Shown in pieces: positions 31,293-42,528 of a DNA stretch of 46,243 bases (position 1 is the first letter of the stretch; every line of letters begins with the position of its first letter). The DNA is taken from contig NC_049982.1 in NCBI RefSeq assembly GCF_000003815.2, positions 33,277,494 through 33,323,736 of the forward strand, given 5' to 3'. A program made the position numbers and the translations under genes. The DNA comes from Branchiostoma floridae (Eukaryota > Chordata > Leptocardii > Amphioxiformes > Branchiostomatidae). The notes beneath the pieces are model-generated. The model did no database searches. It was not told the origin of the DNA and saw nothing but the letters and a program-made list of their open reading frames with translations.

Positions 31293-34200
31293 ATGAGCGG
31301 TAAACGGGCGCAGGAAAGCGCCATGAGGGCGAGCAGACGGAGGCGCGTTAGCGCCGACGTCCCCATGGGACCCGTCACACCTACTGCTTTCTATGCGGAT
31401 AAGCTCTGTGACATTGCGAAGAAGTTGGGATACGACCACGAGTACAAATCAATAGCCAGTGTACTCAACAGACCACACGACTATCGCAACCAACTCGTGT
31501 ATCCTGGAGCTGTGATCACTATTCTACAGGCTGTGACCATCGAAATGCATCGTTTCGCCATGTACGAGGGTGGAAGCAAAGCCCAGCAAGGCCAACGGTT
31601 TTACGACTTGCACCATTTTCATATGCCTCGTGGCAACAAAATGCCAAGCAGTATGGCAGAGGCAGAGAAAATGATCAAAGACCTTCTGCTGAAAAAGGAG
31701 GTGTACCACGTTTGTCCGAACGAATGCATGGTCTTCAGGAACGAACACAAGGAGCTGACCCACTGCCCGGTGTGTGGAGCGTCGAGGTACAAGGCTGGCG
31801 ATAGAGTTCCCCGGAAAAAGTTCACCTACCTCCCGATCACCCCGCGGCTACGACAGGTAAGTTTCTTTACGAGTTCTTTTGAGACGTTGATTTTGCGTAC
31901 AGGATTGTCTTTTACATTTGACATTGATAGGTCTGTTTATGATTAGCTTTTTTATAAAGACTAAGTTGGTATTATAAAATCACCCCCTAAATTCAGCTAA
32001 CGTCAACTACCAGGACAACAATACAGTTGTTTTTTAAAACTCATGATGTCACTATGCAAATCACTTCCTGTCGTCTGCTGTAATACCAGACCATTGTTTA
32101 CCAGGCAAGCAGTTAGTCACAGGTTAATTTATGGACTTGAACAAGTTGAAGGGGAATTATTATGGAGTTCGTTACTTCGTAGTTGTTAGAAATTTAAACA
32201 GAAGAGACGATACAGCTCTGTTTGAAAATTGTTCCTATGGCCAGTCGGGTAGAGATAGTCTGACTCTCCAAGTAGATCGATATTACGGTGCCTTGAATAG
32301 CTAAAAGCTGGCCAAGGAGTATAGCTGTCCGTTTGACTCCATTTGGCCGGCTATACTACTTAGGCCCCGTAGGGTCTGCGTAGAGACAGAGGACAACACA
32401 ATCGACATAGAATCCATAATTGGCTCGTTCTCATTGAAATGGAAAAAAATGCTATCGCCTGCATTCACGACTTGATGGAGCAAATTATATAGACAGCATT
32501 ACAGACACGGTTATATTATCCACGGTTATATTATTTGCAATTTTACATTTCCAATTAAGTTATCAAACAGTTCGTAGGTTTCAAAAGTACAAAAAATACT
32601 ATAGTCTTTAGACCTGTCCATTATAAAACTACATCGTTCAAAAATAACCTTACCGCAAAGTGGCAAACATGTTTTATTTCTCTCGCATGTTTTAGAAACA
32701 TTATGGGCGGTGTGGTGATCTACGTGTATGTCCAGTTTAAGCACTGATAAAAGCTCCTTGGTTTAAGTAATGGTATCTAGGTCGCTCCAATTAGCGGGCC
32801 GACTTGTCCCCCGTTTATCACTGTGAGGGTCATAAATGTGATCTTTATGTGAATCTGACCGAAAAAATCAGAAAATGTGATTTAATGTGACATTATGTGA
32901 CTTCGGTGAAAAATATGTGAAAATGCAAAATGTGAAATTTGGAGAAAATGTGAATCAGGAAATGTGATTATATGTGAAAGCAAGTGAAAATATGTGATAC
33001 TTGAAAAAATGTGATTTACTTATGTGAAATGATCGGATACCAAATCTTACTTAAACTCAAATCAAACTTATCTAACTTACAAACATCTCAGCTTCATACT
33101 CGCTACTTTTGGGTAGAAGATATTCTCAAACGTAGTGGGAATTTTAGCTCATAAATTTACAAACATAAGCGTTTTAGACAAAGGAAAATGGCGACCACGC
33201 CATCCTGTCGAATGACGCCAACAAAACTATCGCTCGGCTTCCAGAAACACTGGTCGGTTTTGACGTTGTTAAGATTCCAATCAAAGTTTTTAAAACTGCG
33301 GGAATTACCCTCAAAGATTAATAAAAAAATACGGGACTTAGGAGGACTGAACTGAGACCTTGAAAAACGGGATGCGAGAGTGTACCGACACACATCGTCA
33401 ACAATCATAACAATAGCAAAACAAACAGTGTGTGGTTTTAATGAGATTATCGTATGCTAAAGAGCACCGACACAAATCGTCAACAGTCATAACAATAGCA
33501 AAACAAACAGGCTTTGGCTTTCCGACCGCGGACAGCATCCCCAACTTAGCTTCAATGCACAAAACGCGCTTCATATTTCTCGTCTTTGAACCCATTTCGA
33601 GTATTTCTCGACAAATTGTGTGTCACCGTACTATACTGACCAGTCTGTGCTGGTATCTTCTATGAATAGATACGATGCTTGATTGACAGTCACGCTTGTA
33701 AAGGCATATATACCAGTTCTGTGTGAATGCTAAAAGTGATTTCGGCAAAAGTTATGTCTGTAAAAACCTCATTGGTAAAAATCTTCAAAACTTTCTCAGA
33801 TGCCATACTATCAAAATAAAACACAGCTTGGAGAAAACAAGGTAGTATCTTAGGTAATATATTTAACATAGACTGGTCAGGCTAACATGTGCTGTACACG
33901 CTACCAAAACCTGCTATCGTCCTTGGTATTTAAAAAAAAAAATCTTATTCATTGTACAAGCAGATGTAGGGACAGGCTTATTTTCGCGGTGTTTGGCATG
34001 TCTTTCCTTTCCAATTGCAGCCGTCAGTCTTTTATCCCCTAAGGAAATAATGGATGAACCACTACGAGAAGTACCATATGGAACAAAAATACGTTTATAA
34101 CAAGCCCAAATTTGTATCTACTCAGATAAAATCTTTTAGTCAAATACATGTGTACCCTAAGCTACAATCGCCGAGTCCATGGGGCGGGGCTGAGTAGTTA

Positions 34201-37200
34201 AAATCCGTTGACAATGTGTATCGGCGCTCTTTCGCATACGATAATCTCATTAAAACCCGTTTTTCAAGGTCTTAGTTCTGTTCTAACTTCTGGAACCTCC
34301 TTGATTCTACGAACTTTGATTGAAATCTTGACAACGTCAAAATCTAAGTTGTACTAAATAGTTTTTTTACGATCTAGGAAGGGTGTTCCTACCGCCAGTA
34401 AACGTAATTTGTTCGATTCAAGTCCGGTTTGAACAGTTTGTTATCGCCATGTTTCGAGTGTTGATTACCTTCTGAATTTGTGCCGTTTTGGAGATTTTGC
34501 GGCCTCAAAACTCATATCACAGGAAAGAAAAGTAATACTTCTTGTTTTCAACATTTCTATGAGCGAATTCATTCTTCCGACGAAAAAAGACGAAACACAT
34601 TTTATTTCAAACTGCTCTTTCTATAGTCAAGAAAGAAAAGAGCTGTTCAAAGAGGCCATCAAATTCCACCCAAACTTCCTCACATTCACTGACAAAAAGA
34701 AAATAGTTCTCCTTTCAACATCACAAAACCCACACATAATAGAAAAGGTAGGATCTTTTGTCTTCCATTGTCTTCGAAAAAGGAGCCGAACCCAAGGAGC
34801 TTTTATTGCCGAACCCAATAACCCAGGATCTAGAGTTAGCTTTTACTAGTTTTAGACTAGAGTATACACATGTGATATTGTATTTTACACTGTTTGGATC
34901 TTTTATGTTGCCTTCAATTAGCACACGGGCTAGAATTTGCCATAAACTTGACAGTATTTTTTTTATTTCTTCCGTAGAGATCTTAGAAATAATCTGTGTG
35001 TTGATCTAAACCTAAACAACATTTTTTATCTCACTGGCAACAGCTGTTCGAGATACCGGGAGTTGCTCAGGCATTGCAATCCCATTGGCCCCGGCCGAGG
35101 GCAGATGACGGCGTTATGCGAGACATCCACGATTCGCCAGCCTGGGCTGAAGCATACGGGCCCGGGGGCAAGTTTGAGGGTGAGAATTATTGCCTCCAGT
35201 TTGAGTTCTCAACAGATGGACTCAATCCGTTTAAAATCAACAGTACGCAACACTCGATGTGGCCAGGGCTTGTGAAGATTCTCAACTTGCCGTCATCTGT
35301 GCGTCACAAAGTCGGATACTTGAAACCCGTGATGATGATTGAAGGTATGTGCATGTCCTTGTTAGGTACGGGAAAGATGGGTTTTGGCACATTGTTAGGG
35401 AGTACTTCCTCTATAATGTACATTGCTCTGTTTTCACCCTGACTTTTTCTATTAATAAAGCAATGTAATGTTTCAAAAGTCACCCATATTTTTATTTGAT
35501 TTAATTCAACTTGATGAAATAAAGTTTGTTAGCTAGAATATCCTGCATATAATTTTACTTACCAACCTGTTTGACTGGGTAAAAATTAACCAATCATTTT
35601 GACTATTCTCTGTTTTTATTCAGTTCAGTTCAGTATTAGGATAATGAAAACAAAACTAGGGAATAGGAGAGGCAACTGGAACGGGCGGGGCAGGAAAGAC
35701 AATGCTCAGGCCTACGAAGAACATTGAACTGTTTTTGTACTTTAGAACAACATAGTAATTGAATTATCACAATTGTGTTGATAGGTCCTAAAGAGCCGAA
35801 GAATTTAAACCCCTACGTGCAACCCTTTGTCGACGAGCTGAAGATGCTGGAGCGTGGAGTGCCCATCTATGACGCATCCAGAGACGCTATCGTCAAAGTT
35901 CGAGCTGACATCATGTTGTATGTGATGGACTATCCTGGCCAGAGCAAGGCCGGTAAAACTAAACAGGCTGGGGCCATCAGCGGGTGCAACAAATGCTGGA
36001 TTGTGGGTAAGAAATCCATTCTTTAGATTGAGATGTATATTTATGAGACATCACAAAGAGCTATTAGGTAAACATAGTACTTTTTGTCCTTTTGTGACAG
36101 CATTTTTTTTTTCATTTATCTCTAATGTTCTTGATAGGCTTGGGATTTTCTTACAATCTTTGCTTTGCAAACTTTATTCTGTCTTCAGGAACGTACTCAA
36201 AGCCGCTGCAAAAAGTCGTATATAAAGGCCATCGGATGCTGCTTCCATTTGACCACCCACATCGTCAGGCAACTGGGTTTCCGGACCCAACGCCGGAGAC
36301 ACGCGAACCTCCGCCACCCAAGAGAAGAGACGAGATGTGGAAGTACGGATGGATCTGGGAGGAGTTAGAAACTCTGGAGCTAAGAAACCTCATCTCCAAA
36401 GCAACTGGCAAAACCGGACTTGAGGACTTCTACAGACTACAAACACACGGGCCAGAGAAGTTCGTGCCGGAGGTGATGCACATTGTGGGGGTGAGACATT
36501 TTTCTTTTGTTAAAAAAGTACTAGTAAATGGATATTTGATAATAGCGTATGGTATAGTACAAAGTGTGTCAATGTCATTGCTACAAATTTGCTTTTTTTT
36601 TTTATAAAGAACCTACCTTTGACAAAGGGAAGAAAATCAATCACATTACCTGTGAATAAGGGATTATCTGTAGAATATCGCTTTTGCCAATTAGGGAATC
36701 GCTACTGAATGGCTTCCGCTGTCATTTGTTGTTCTTGTTTCAGAAACAGTATCTACAATACAAATACTAGCAACCTTGGAGACCTTACGTTTTGACAAAG
36801 AATCTACCAGACAATGCCAGAATAATTTTCTCATGTGAATTAGATACTAGTAAATAAATATAATAACATGTGAGTTTTCATAGTGCCCATACCGTTTTCT
36901 TTGTCCTTGTAGAATCTCGCATCGAGATTCCATCGGATGTCCAGTGGGGACTCGGACACATTAAAAGTCCGAAAAGCTGAGCAGGATCTCAAGAGGTTCC
37001 CAAGCACCTGGCCAATCAACCCCGCGACGACAAAAACCTCAACACAAGAGGGCAAGAAGACAACAAGCAAAGGGAAGAAGAAGAAGGTGATCTGTGGACC
37101 TGTCAGTCGTGTAGCTGATTCTCGTACAAGGTGATTTATCTTGTTCCCAAACTGTCTTTGCAAAATTGAACAGCAAAACCGATATTTAATGCAAGTTTCT

Positions 37201-40066
37201 GAATTGATTTAATAGGTGGTATGGAAATTAATTCCCTTTCTTTCTCCAACCAGACCGAAGCTGCCCCCTGCCCCATGGTCACTGAAGCCAACAGAGAAAA
37301 CAAAGGCTGACAACCGTCTAGTCAGCATCAAAGTGCCAGTTGGATTTGGGTGGACTCCCAAACGGCTGTATGTGAAGTACAGCTACATGAAGAGTCATGA
37401 TTGGAAAGAGGTGAGTGTTTTAGCTTGTAAAACGTTATACTAAACTTGTTCAAGCTGGTCCGCCCCAAAATACTTGCAATAAAATTTCACAGGATTGACG
37501 TCACTGAGCAGTCTATATTGTCTTGCTTTCAATTGACAACGGGGACAAAATCAACAACGTTGCTTGTGAATAAGGGATTATCTCGAAAATATCGCTTTTG
37601 CCAATTAGGGAATCGCTACTGAATCTTTTGTTGCTCTATGACAGAGAATGCATCCAGTGAATGCTTTCCTCTCTCCCCCCTAAAAAAACATGCACGTTTC
37701 TATGAGTAAAAAGTTATTATAGTGTCTTCTGTGTTACAATCATTTTGTTTACCAAATGACATTTGTCAGACCTGATAGTTTTGGATATTTGGTTATTTTC
37801 ATTTTGACGGTGAACAAAACTTAACTTGAAATGTGACATTTTTTCATTGGATTTCACAGTTTGTAACGACTGGAATCCTGAAGTATGCATTGCACGGGCT
37901 GTTGGGTGACGACCAGCGCAGAGCTTTGTTCAAGCTGTGTGACGTCATTGGAGCGATCACCCACCCCGTTGTCCAGAAAGCGAAGATTCCTGTTATCCAG
38001 GCAGCTATAGACGAGTGTCTCGTTCTGGTGGAGAGAGACTATCCCTTGGACGTCATGGTAAGACTGTGTAGACTTTTTTTTTTCGTTCTGTATTTCTATA
38101 TTTTCCTTGGTTTGACGATCAACGCTCCTTGGTTTGGCACACACTAATAATGTACTGTTTTGCATATTCTACGGCTATAGGTCATTGTGCTTCACCAACT
38201 TACTCACGTGCCAAAGTATCTGGAGAGGTACGGGCCGGTACGTGAGTATTGGATGTTTGTTTTCGAACAAATGATGCACGTCATCTCCACCAGAGTCACC
38301 AACAGAAGGTATCCCGAGGCCTCGGTCATCGAATCGCTTTTGGTGAGTTTTTGTATGTTATCGTACTTTGATAGTTGGTTCCTTGCTTGTATCAAGGAAG
38401 TTGAAAAGAGTCCTTGTTTGTACCAATAGTTTACCGTACCCACTCCCTTATTGTTATGCACCGGCATGCTGCGTTTCGCCCATTGTCGCTCATGCAAATC
38501 AGTCCTCGCTGGAACCGACTCGACAGGCTGTTGCGCGGTTGTTATTTTTGTCCAATGTGTATAATAATTTTGTGGATTAATCTTGGATTCTTGCATACCA
38601 AAATCGAAATAATGGAAATCTTTATTTTATTAAACAGAAATTCTAGTTGACAGATTCCCATAATGAGCATAAGTTTATCTGTTTTATTTTCTCATTTGTA
38701 TCCAACAGATATCTGAGTTCTGCATGGCCATGCGTCTGTCCCAGCACGTGCCCGAGGAAATCATCCCCACCTCCTTGGCGGTCTCTACGCTGACGGGCCC
38801 TCAACCCTCAGGCAGCACAACATCCTTCATCCTAACAGAGAAAAAGCGGAAGTGCGAAACTTTCGACCTGACACCACAACAGTGTGAGGATCTTTTGAAG
38901 CACTACCTGGGGACCAACTCCAAGTTTACTTCGCTACACAGGTAAAATCTGCCATAAAGTATATGGATTACCTTTTTACCATTTCATTGTTGCCAAGTAA
39001 CTTTTAACTTTTGTTTTACGTGTTGTTTTAAGTCTGAAATGGAGCGTATTGTTACAATGTTTCCGTAATGTATTCATAGAATGTGTGAAGTTCGTGTGTC
39101 AACATAAGGATGTAAATTTATGATTACTTTACTTCTTGCTTGAACCAATAGATCTTTTGTTTTGCGTCAACCACAGGCGTGTTCAATGATATTGAAATTC
39201 TAGAACAAATACCATTTTTTTACGCAGATCACTACAGAGAGAACGAAACCGGTCTGGCAGTCAGCTGCCCATGAAGTCATGGAAGCCCCAAAGGGCACTG
39301 TCGGAGGAAGAACGGGAAACCTTGGAGGGGCCATCCAGTCACGGTGTAAAGTATTTCGTCGGCCAGAGATTCGCCGATGGCAGGATGACAGAGTACAGGT
39401 AAGGCTATTACATGTACTAGTATATGGTGGCAAATCAACATGTAAATGACACAACATCGACATGGTACATTCACTGTAGGGTGCCGTAGGAAACAAAACG
39501 AAGGAAGAAAGAGTAAGAGCTAAATTAGATTAGAATGTATAATGTACCAACGTTCATTGCTGAAATATGTATTAATTCTTGTACAGATATTTAACATGGA
39601 CTCAAACTATGACAACTTTTAAACTCGAATTCAATCATTCAGTAATTCATGATTAAATCAATTTATTTAGCCTGGTGAAGGCTAGGTTTCCGTATTGTCT
39701 ACCCCATTGTCATTGTTGAAATTGTTTTGGTCTCACAGATGCGAAGCGGTGGAGGAAAGGAGCCGGCAGATCTCGTCATTTGTGGGTAAGAGGCTAGAAG
39801 GCTTCGGGCCATCATTCGGCAGGATCCTGTACTTTGTGCGACACCGGTTCCTGGGAGTCGAGACGGACCTGGCGTACATCAAATGGCTGCCCCGGGCTGA
39901 GCGCGATGACGACACAAACCTTTTCGTGATCGACTCGGAGCTGCCAACACCGCCACATCAGCCTTTCCTGCCGCTGGAAGATCTTTCACACCCCTTAGTG
40001 ACAGCCGTCGAGCCAACAGACGGGCAGCTATGGATTCTAAATTTTGACAATGTTTTGATAGACTAG
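31293..40066 (+). CDS. TNP2 (CACTA/EnSpm) transposase-like gene, 11 exons, uninterrupted
   Basis: Exons: 31293-31856, 35044-35344, 35785-36006, 36189-36490, 36913-37130, 37254-37410, 37860-38057, 38181-38342, 38709-38941, 39228-39398 and 39739-40066 (TAG). Total 2856 nt, 951 aa, all GT-AG, all phases agreeing, no internal stop. The start has a strong context (GCCGCCATGA). Exon 1 has a zinc ribbon (HVCPNECMVF ... HCPVCGASRYK) and the TNP2 phrase VPRKKFTYLPITPRL. Exon 2 has FSTDGLNPFK and HSMWPGLVKILNLP; exon 3 has GPKEPKNLNPY and VMDYPGQ; exon 4 has YKGHRMLLPFDHPHR. Exon 8 matches the DUF4218-like end (WMFVFEQMMHVIST, NRRYPEASVIES). The D of TDG, the D of MDYP and the E of FEQ could be the DDE triad. 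No clear CACTA inverted termini were seen, so it is either a domesticated gene or an intron-bearing transposon. Confidence 0.8.
32245..32400. mobile_element. Possible second foldback element in intron 1
   Basis: TAGAGATAGTCTGACTC at the left pairs imperfectly with CGTAGAGACAGAG at the right. Inner arms AGCTGGCCAAGGAG and CCATTTGGCCGGCT also pair. Confidence 0.35.
32821..33030. repeat. ATGTGA word cluster
   Basis: About 13 ATGTGA words at irregular spacing of 9-22 bases in 200 bp, mostly on one strand, in TNP2 intron 1. The variable spacing argues against simple slippage. Confidence 0.6.
33257..34343. repeat. Long imperfect inverted repeat in intron 1
   Basis: Arm 33257-33483 matches the reverse complement of 34206-34343 in three blocks: TTTTGACGTTGTTAAGATT, ACCTTGAAAAACGGG, and TTTTAATGAGATTATCGTAT. 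The left arm carries an extra 47-bp near-duplicate (33379-33425 and 33465-33511). The loop of about 720 bp has no transposase. It may be a non-autonomous DNA element. Confidence 0.6.
34560..34850 (+). mobile_element. LINE 3' fragment in TNP2 intron 1
   Basis: Encodes LPTKKDETHFISNCSFY and then SQERKELFKEA, a LINE C-terminal tail related to that at 24085-24230. The open frame ends at 34849. Confidence 0.6.
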
Positions 40067-40095
40067 TAACTTTGTAATGTATCTGTATCTATATG

Positions 40096-40715
40096 TCTGC
40101 TTACCCTGCACCGCCGGCCAAGAGCAGGCCTTTTTTTCCTGCTCGCGGTATATAAATTGGTTTGAGAGACGACTCGCAACCGCTCTCTGAAAAAAAAAGT
40201 CTGCTTACCCCGAACCGCCGGCCAAGAGCAGGACCTTTTTCCTACTCGCGGTATATAAATTGGTTTGAGAGACGACTCGCAACCGCTCTCTGTAAAAAAC
40301 GTCTGCTTACCCCGAACCGCCGGCCAAGAGCAGGACCTTTTTCCTACTCGCGGTATATAAATTGGTTTGAGAGACGACTCGCAACCGCTCTCTGTAAAAA
40401 ACGTCTGCTTACCCCGAACCGCCGGCCAAGAGCAGGACCTTTTTCCTACTCGCGGTATATAAATTGGTTTGAGAGACGACTCGCAACCGCTCTCTGTAAA
40501 AAACGTCTGCTTACCCCGAACCGCCGGCCAAGAGCAGGACCTTTTTCCTACTCGCGGTATATAAATTGGTTTGAGAGACGACTCGCAACCGCTCTCTGTA
40601 AAAAACGTCTGCTTACCCTGAACCGCAACCCATAGAGCAGGACCCTTTTTCCTGTTCTCGGTATACAAATTTGTTTTGAGAGAAGGCTCGCATGATGTAC
40701 CTCTCGATGTAAAAC
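40096..40715. repeat. 102-bp tandem array, six units
   Basis: Units start near 40096, 40200, 40302, 40404, 40506 and 40608. The inner four look nearly identical; the outer two are diverged and 104-108 bp long. Each unit holds GGTATATAAATTGG and the inverted pair GAGAG ... CTCTC around GACTCGCAACCG. The array begins 30 bp after the TNP2 stop. Because 102 is divisible by three, long frames stay open on both strands. Confidence 0.9.
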
Positions 40716-41913
40716 GCTTGTCACTGCAAATTTTGCCATTGGTTTTATATGTTTGATGTGTAAGATAAAGAATAATATTAATAGTTAGTAATATGCGCCC
40801 TGTCACTTGTTACCCTGTGATTTTATAAATCTATCAACTGTATTAGTATACTATTACTGCATAACTACACTAACTGGCTAGAGCATGTTTTCTTTATAAA
40901 TATGTCAGCTTTTTGTGTTAGCTGGTTCAAATGTATTGATTATCAATGTTTACCGACAAAACTTATAAATCTTTGGCCTCACCGTGGTGATGTTGAGAAG
41001 AAGCTGACCTTGGGCGGACCCACATTTGGTCTGAATCAAAATCTGTATGATTTAGTGGTAAAAATTATGACTGACAGTCTAGCAAGTATTCGTCACTCCT
41101 TACAATTGTTCTGTATGTATTAGCATAGTTGTCGACGATTGCTCATATTGTGCAGGGACAATTGCAATTACATGTATATAAGAATGTAGGAGTACTCAAC
41201 AGTGTGAAATAGGAAACAAAGTTGTGTAACATAGATTTGTAAATACACATTATATTCGAAAGCAAAATTGAAATAGATTACTGATGCATATACTGCCATC
41301 TATTTCTCTGATTTGTTAATCATTTAACTACGTAACCCCAGTATGAGCGGCTACATTGCGGGGACAAGCTCACCGGGTTTTCCATATATGGATAATTACA
41401 TGCAATCGTCATCCCCGCGCCGCACGCCGGCTTTCAGTTGCTAGGGATCGGGTGGCGTTGCTATGCAGGTGATTGACATCGGCACGAATCATATCTTTGT
41501 TCGCGGAAAACACTGCATCATGTTTGTGTTTTTTTAAATGTTTATACATGATAAAGCTCTATCGTTTACAAAAACATGCACACATTACAGTAGTAATTCA
41601 CACAGGTACAAGAAGTGCATCGATCTTCATCTAAAATGGAAAGTTTGCCGTCATTTTTTTTACAAAATGCAGTGAAAGCAGTTGAAAGCATAAGTTACTG
41701 ACGTTAGCAAATAACACAAATTCGTTACCAAAAATTTGGTGTAAACCTACGAATTTCTAAGCAGAAATACAGTCAAATTCATAACGTCAAAGCGCTATAT
41801 GTAAGGCGTTTTTTTGTGAGCTACATACAATTCGGAATCAAAGCCTCGGTGCAGTACAAGAATTCGCCACCCAAGCGTACATACAACAACAATCAAATTT
41901 TCAAAATGGCGCC
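40716..41913. other. Between the TNP2 array and the Gypsy LTR
   Basis: AT-rich. A short GC-rich stretch with GGGTTTTCCATATATGG and CCCCGCGCCGCACGCCGG lies at 41380-41430. No gene or terminal inverted repeat was recognised. Confidence 0.4.
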
Positions 41914-42144
41914 TGTAACATGTGTAGCTTATTTAGCACCTCTAACTGTTTAACATATTAGACTAACACGCATGCGTATATGACGTAGCAACAGACGCCC
42001 AAGAGAGAACCTCCACAGACAAAGACGTCTGTGCGGAGACCTGAAGAATAAACAGCTTGAAAGTGCATACTGGCCTGGTGTCATCTTCATGGATTCCTAC
42101 CTAGAGGCATAAGGACGGTCCAACAACAGATAGGACAAGTTACA
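41914..42144 (+). repeat. 5' LTR of the Gypsy element
   Basis: 231 bp, starting TGTAAC and ending GTTACA, a perfect six-base inverted pair with TG...CA ends. It contains AATAAA near 42047. Confidence 0.75.
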
Positions 42145-42161
42145 TGGTGTCAGAAGTGGGA
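42145..42161 (+). promoter_or_regulatory. tRNA primer-binding site
   Basis: TGGTGTCAGAAGTGGGA directly follows the LTR. It is complementary to a tRNA 3' end including CCA. The tRNA is perhaps a leucine type, from memory. Confidence 0.7.
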
Positions 42162-42348
42162 TTCGACCCACAACGTTGAAAAGAGACGAGGGGTTTTGGC
42201 GCGCAAAGAGAGAGGTCTGGATAGGACAGAGTTCCTGCAGCTGTTTGGTTATCACCACAGGTACGTGCCTAGAATCCGACAAGCTCCAGAAAGGTTCACC
42301 AAGAGGGCAGAACCAACAAGGGTGAGAAATCCAACAAGCGTTGATTAG

Positions 42349-42490
42349 AGAGCAGGGCAAAGGTCAACAGCTCATCCGTCAACTCCACAGCTGCATCCTT
42401 AAAGAGCAAGGCAAAGGTCGACAGCTCATCCATCAACTTCACAGCTGCATCCTCAAAGGGCAACAAAGGTGACAGAGCATCAATCAAGAC
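42349..42490. repeat. 54-bp leader repeat, about 2.5 units
   Basis: AGAGCAGGGCAAAGGTCAAC at 42349 and AGAGCAAGGCAAAGGTCGAC at 42403, with a partial third unit. It lies between the primer site and gag. Confidence 0.75.
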
Positions 42491-42528
42491 TCTAGTTAGC
42501 AGCTTGTTCAATTGACAACTTAACAACA

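Noticed and set aside
40063-40806. 247-aa minus and 157-aa plus repeat proteins
   Set aside because: Open only because the unit is 102 bp. No start context, splice link or domain.
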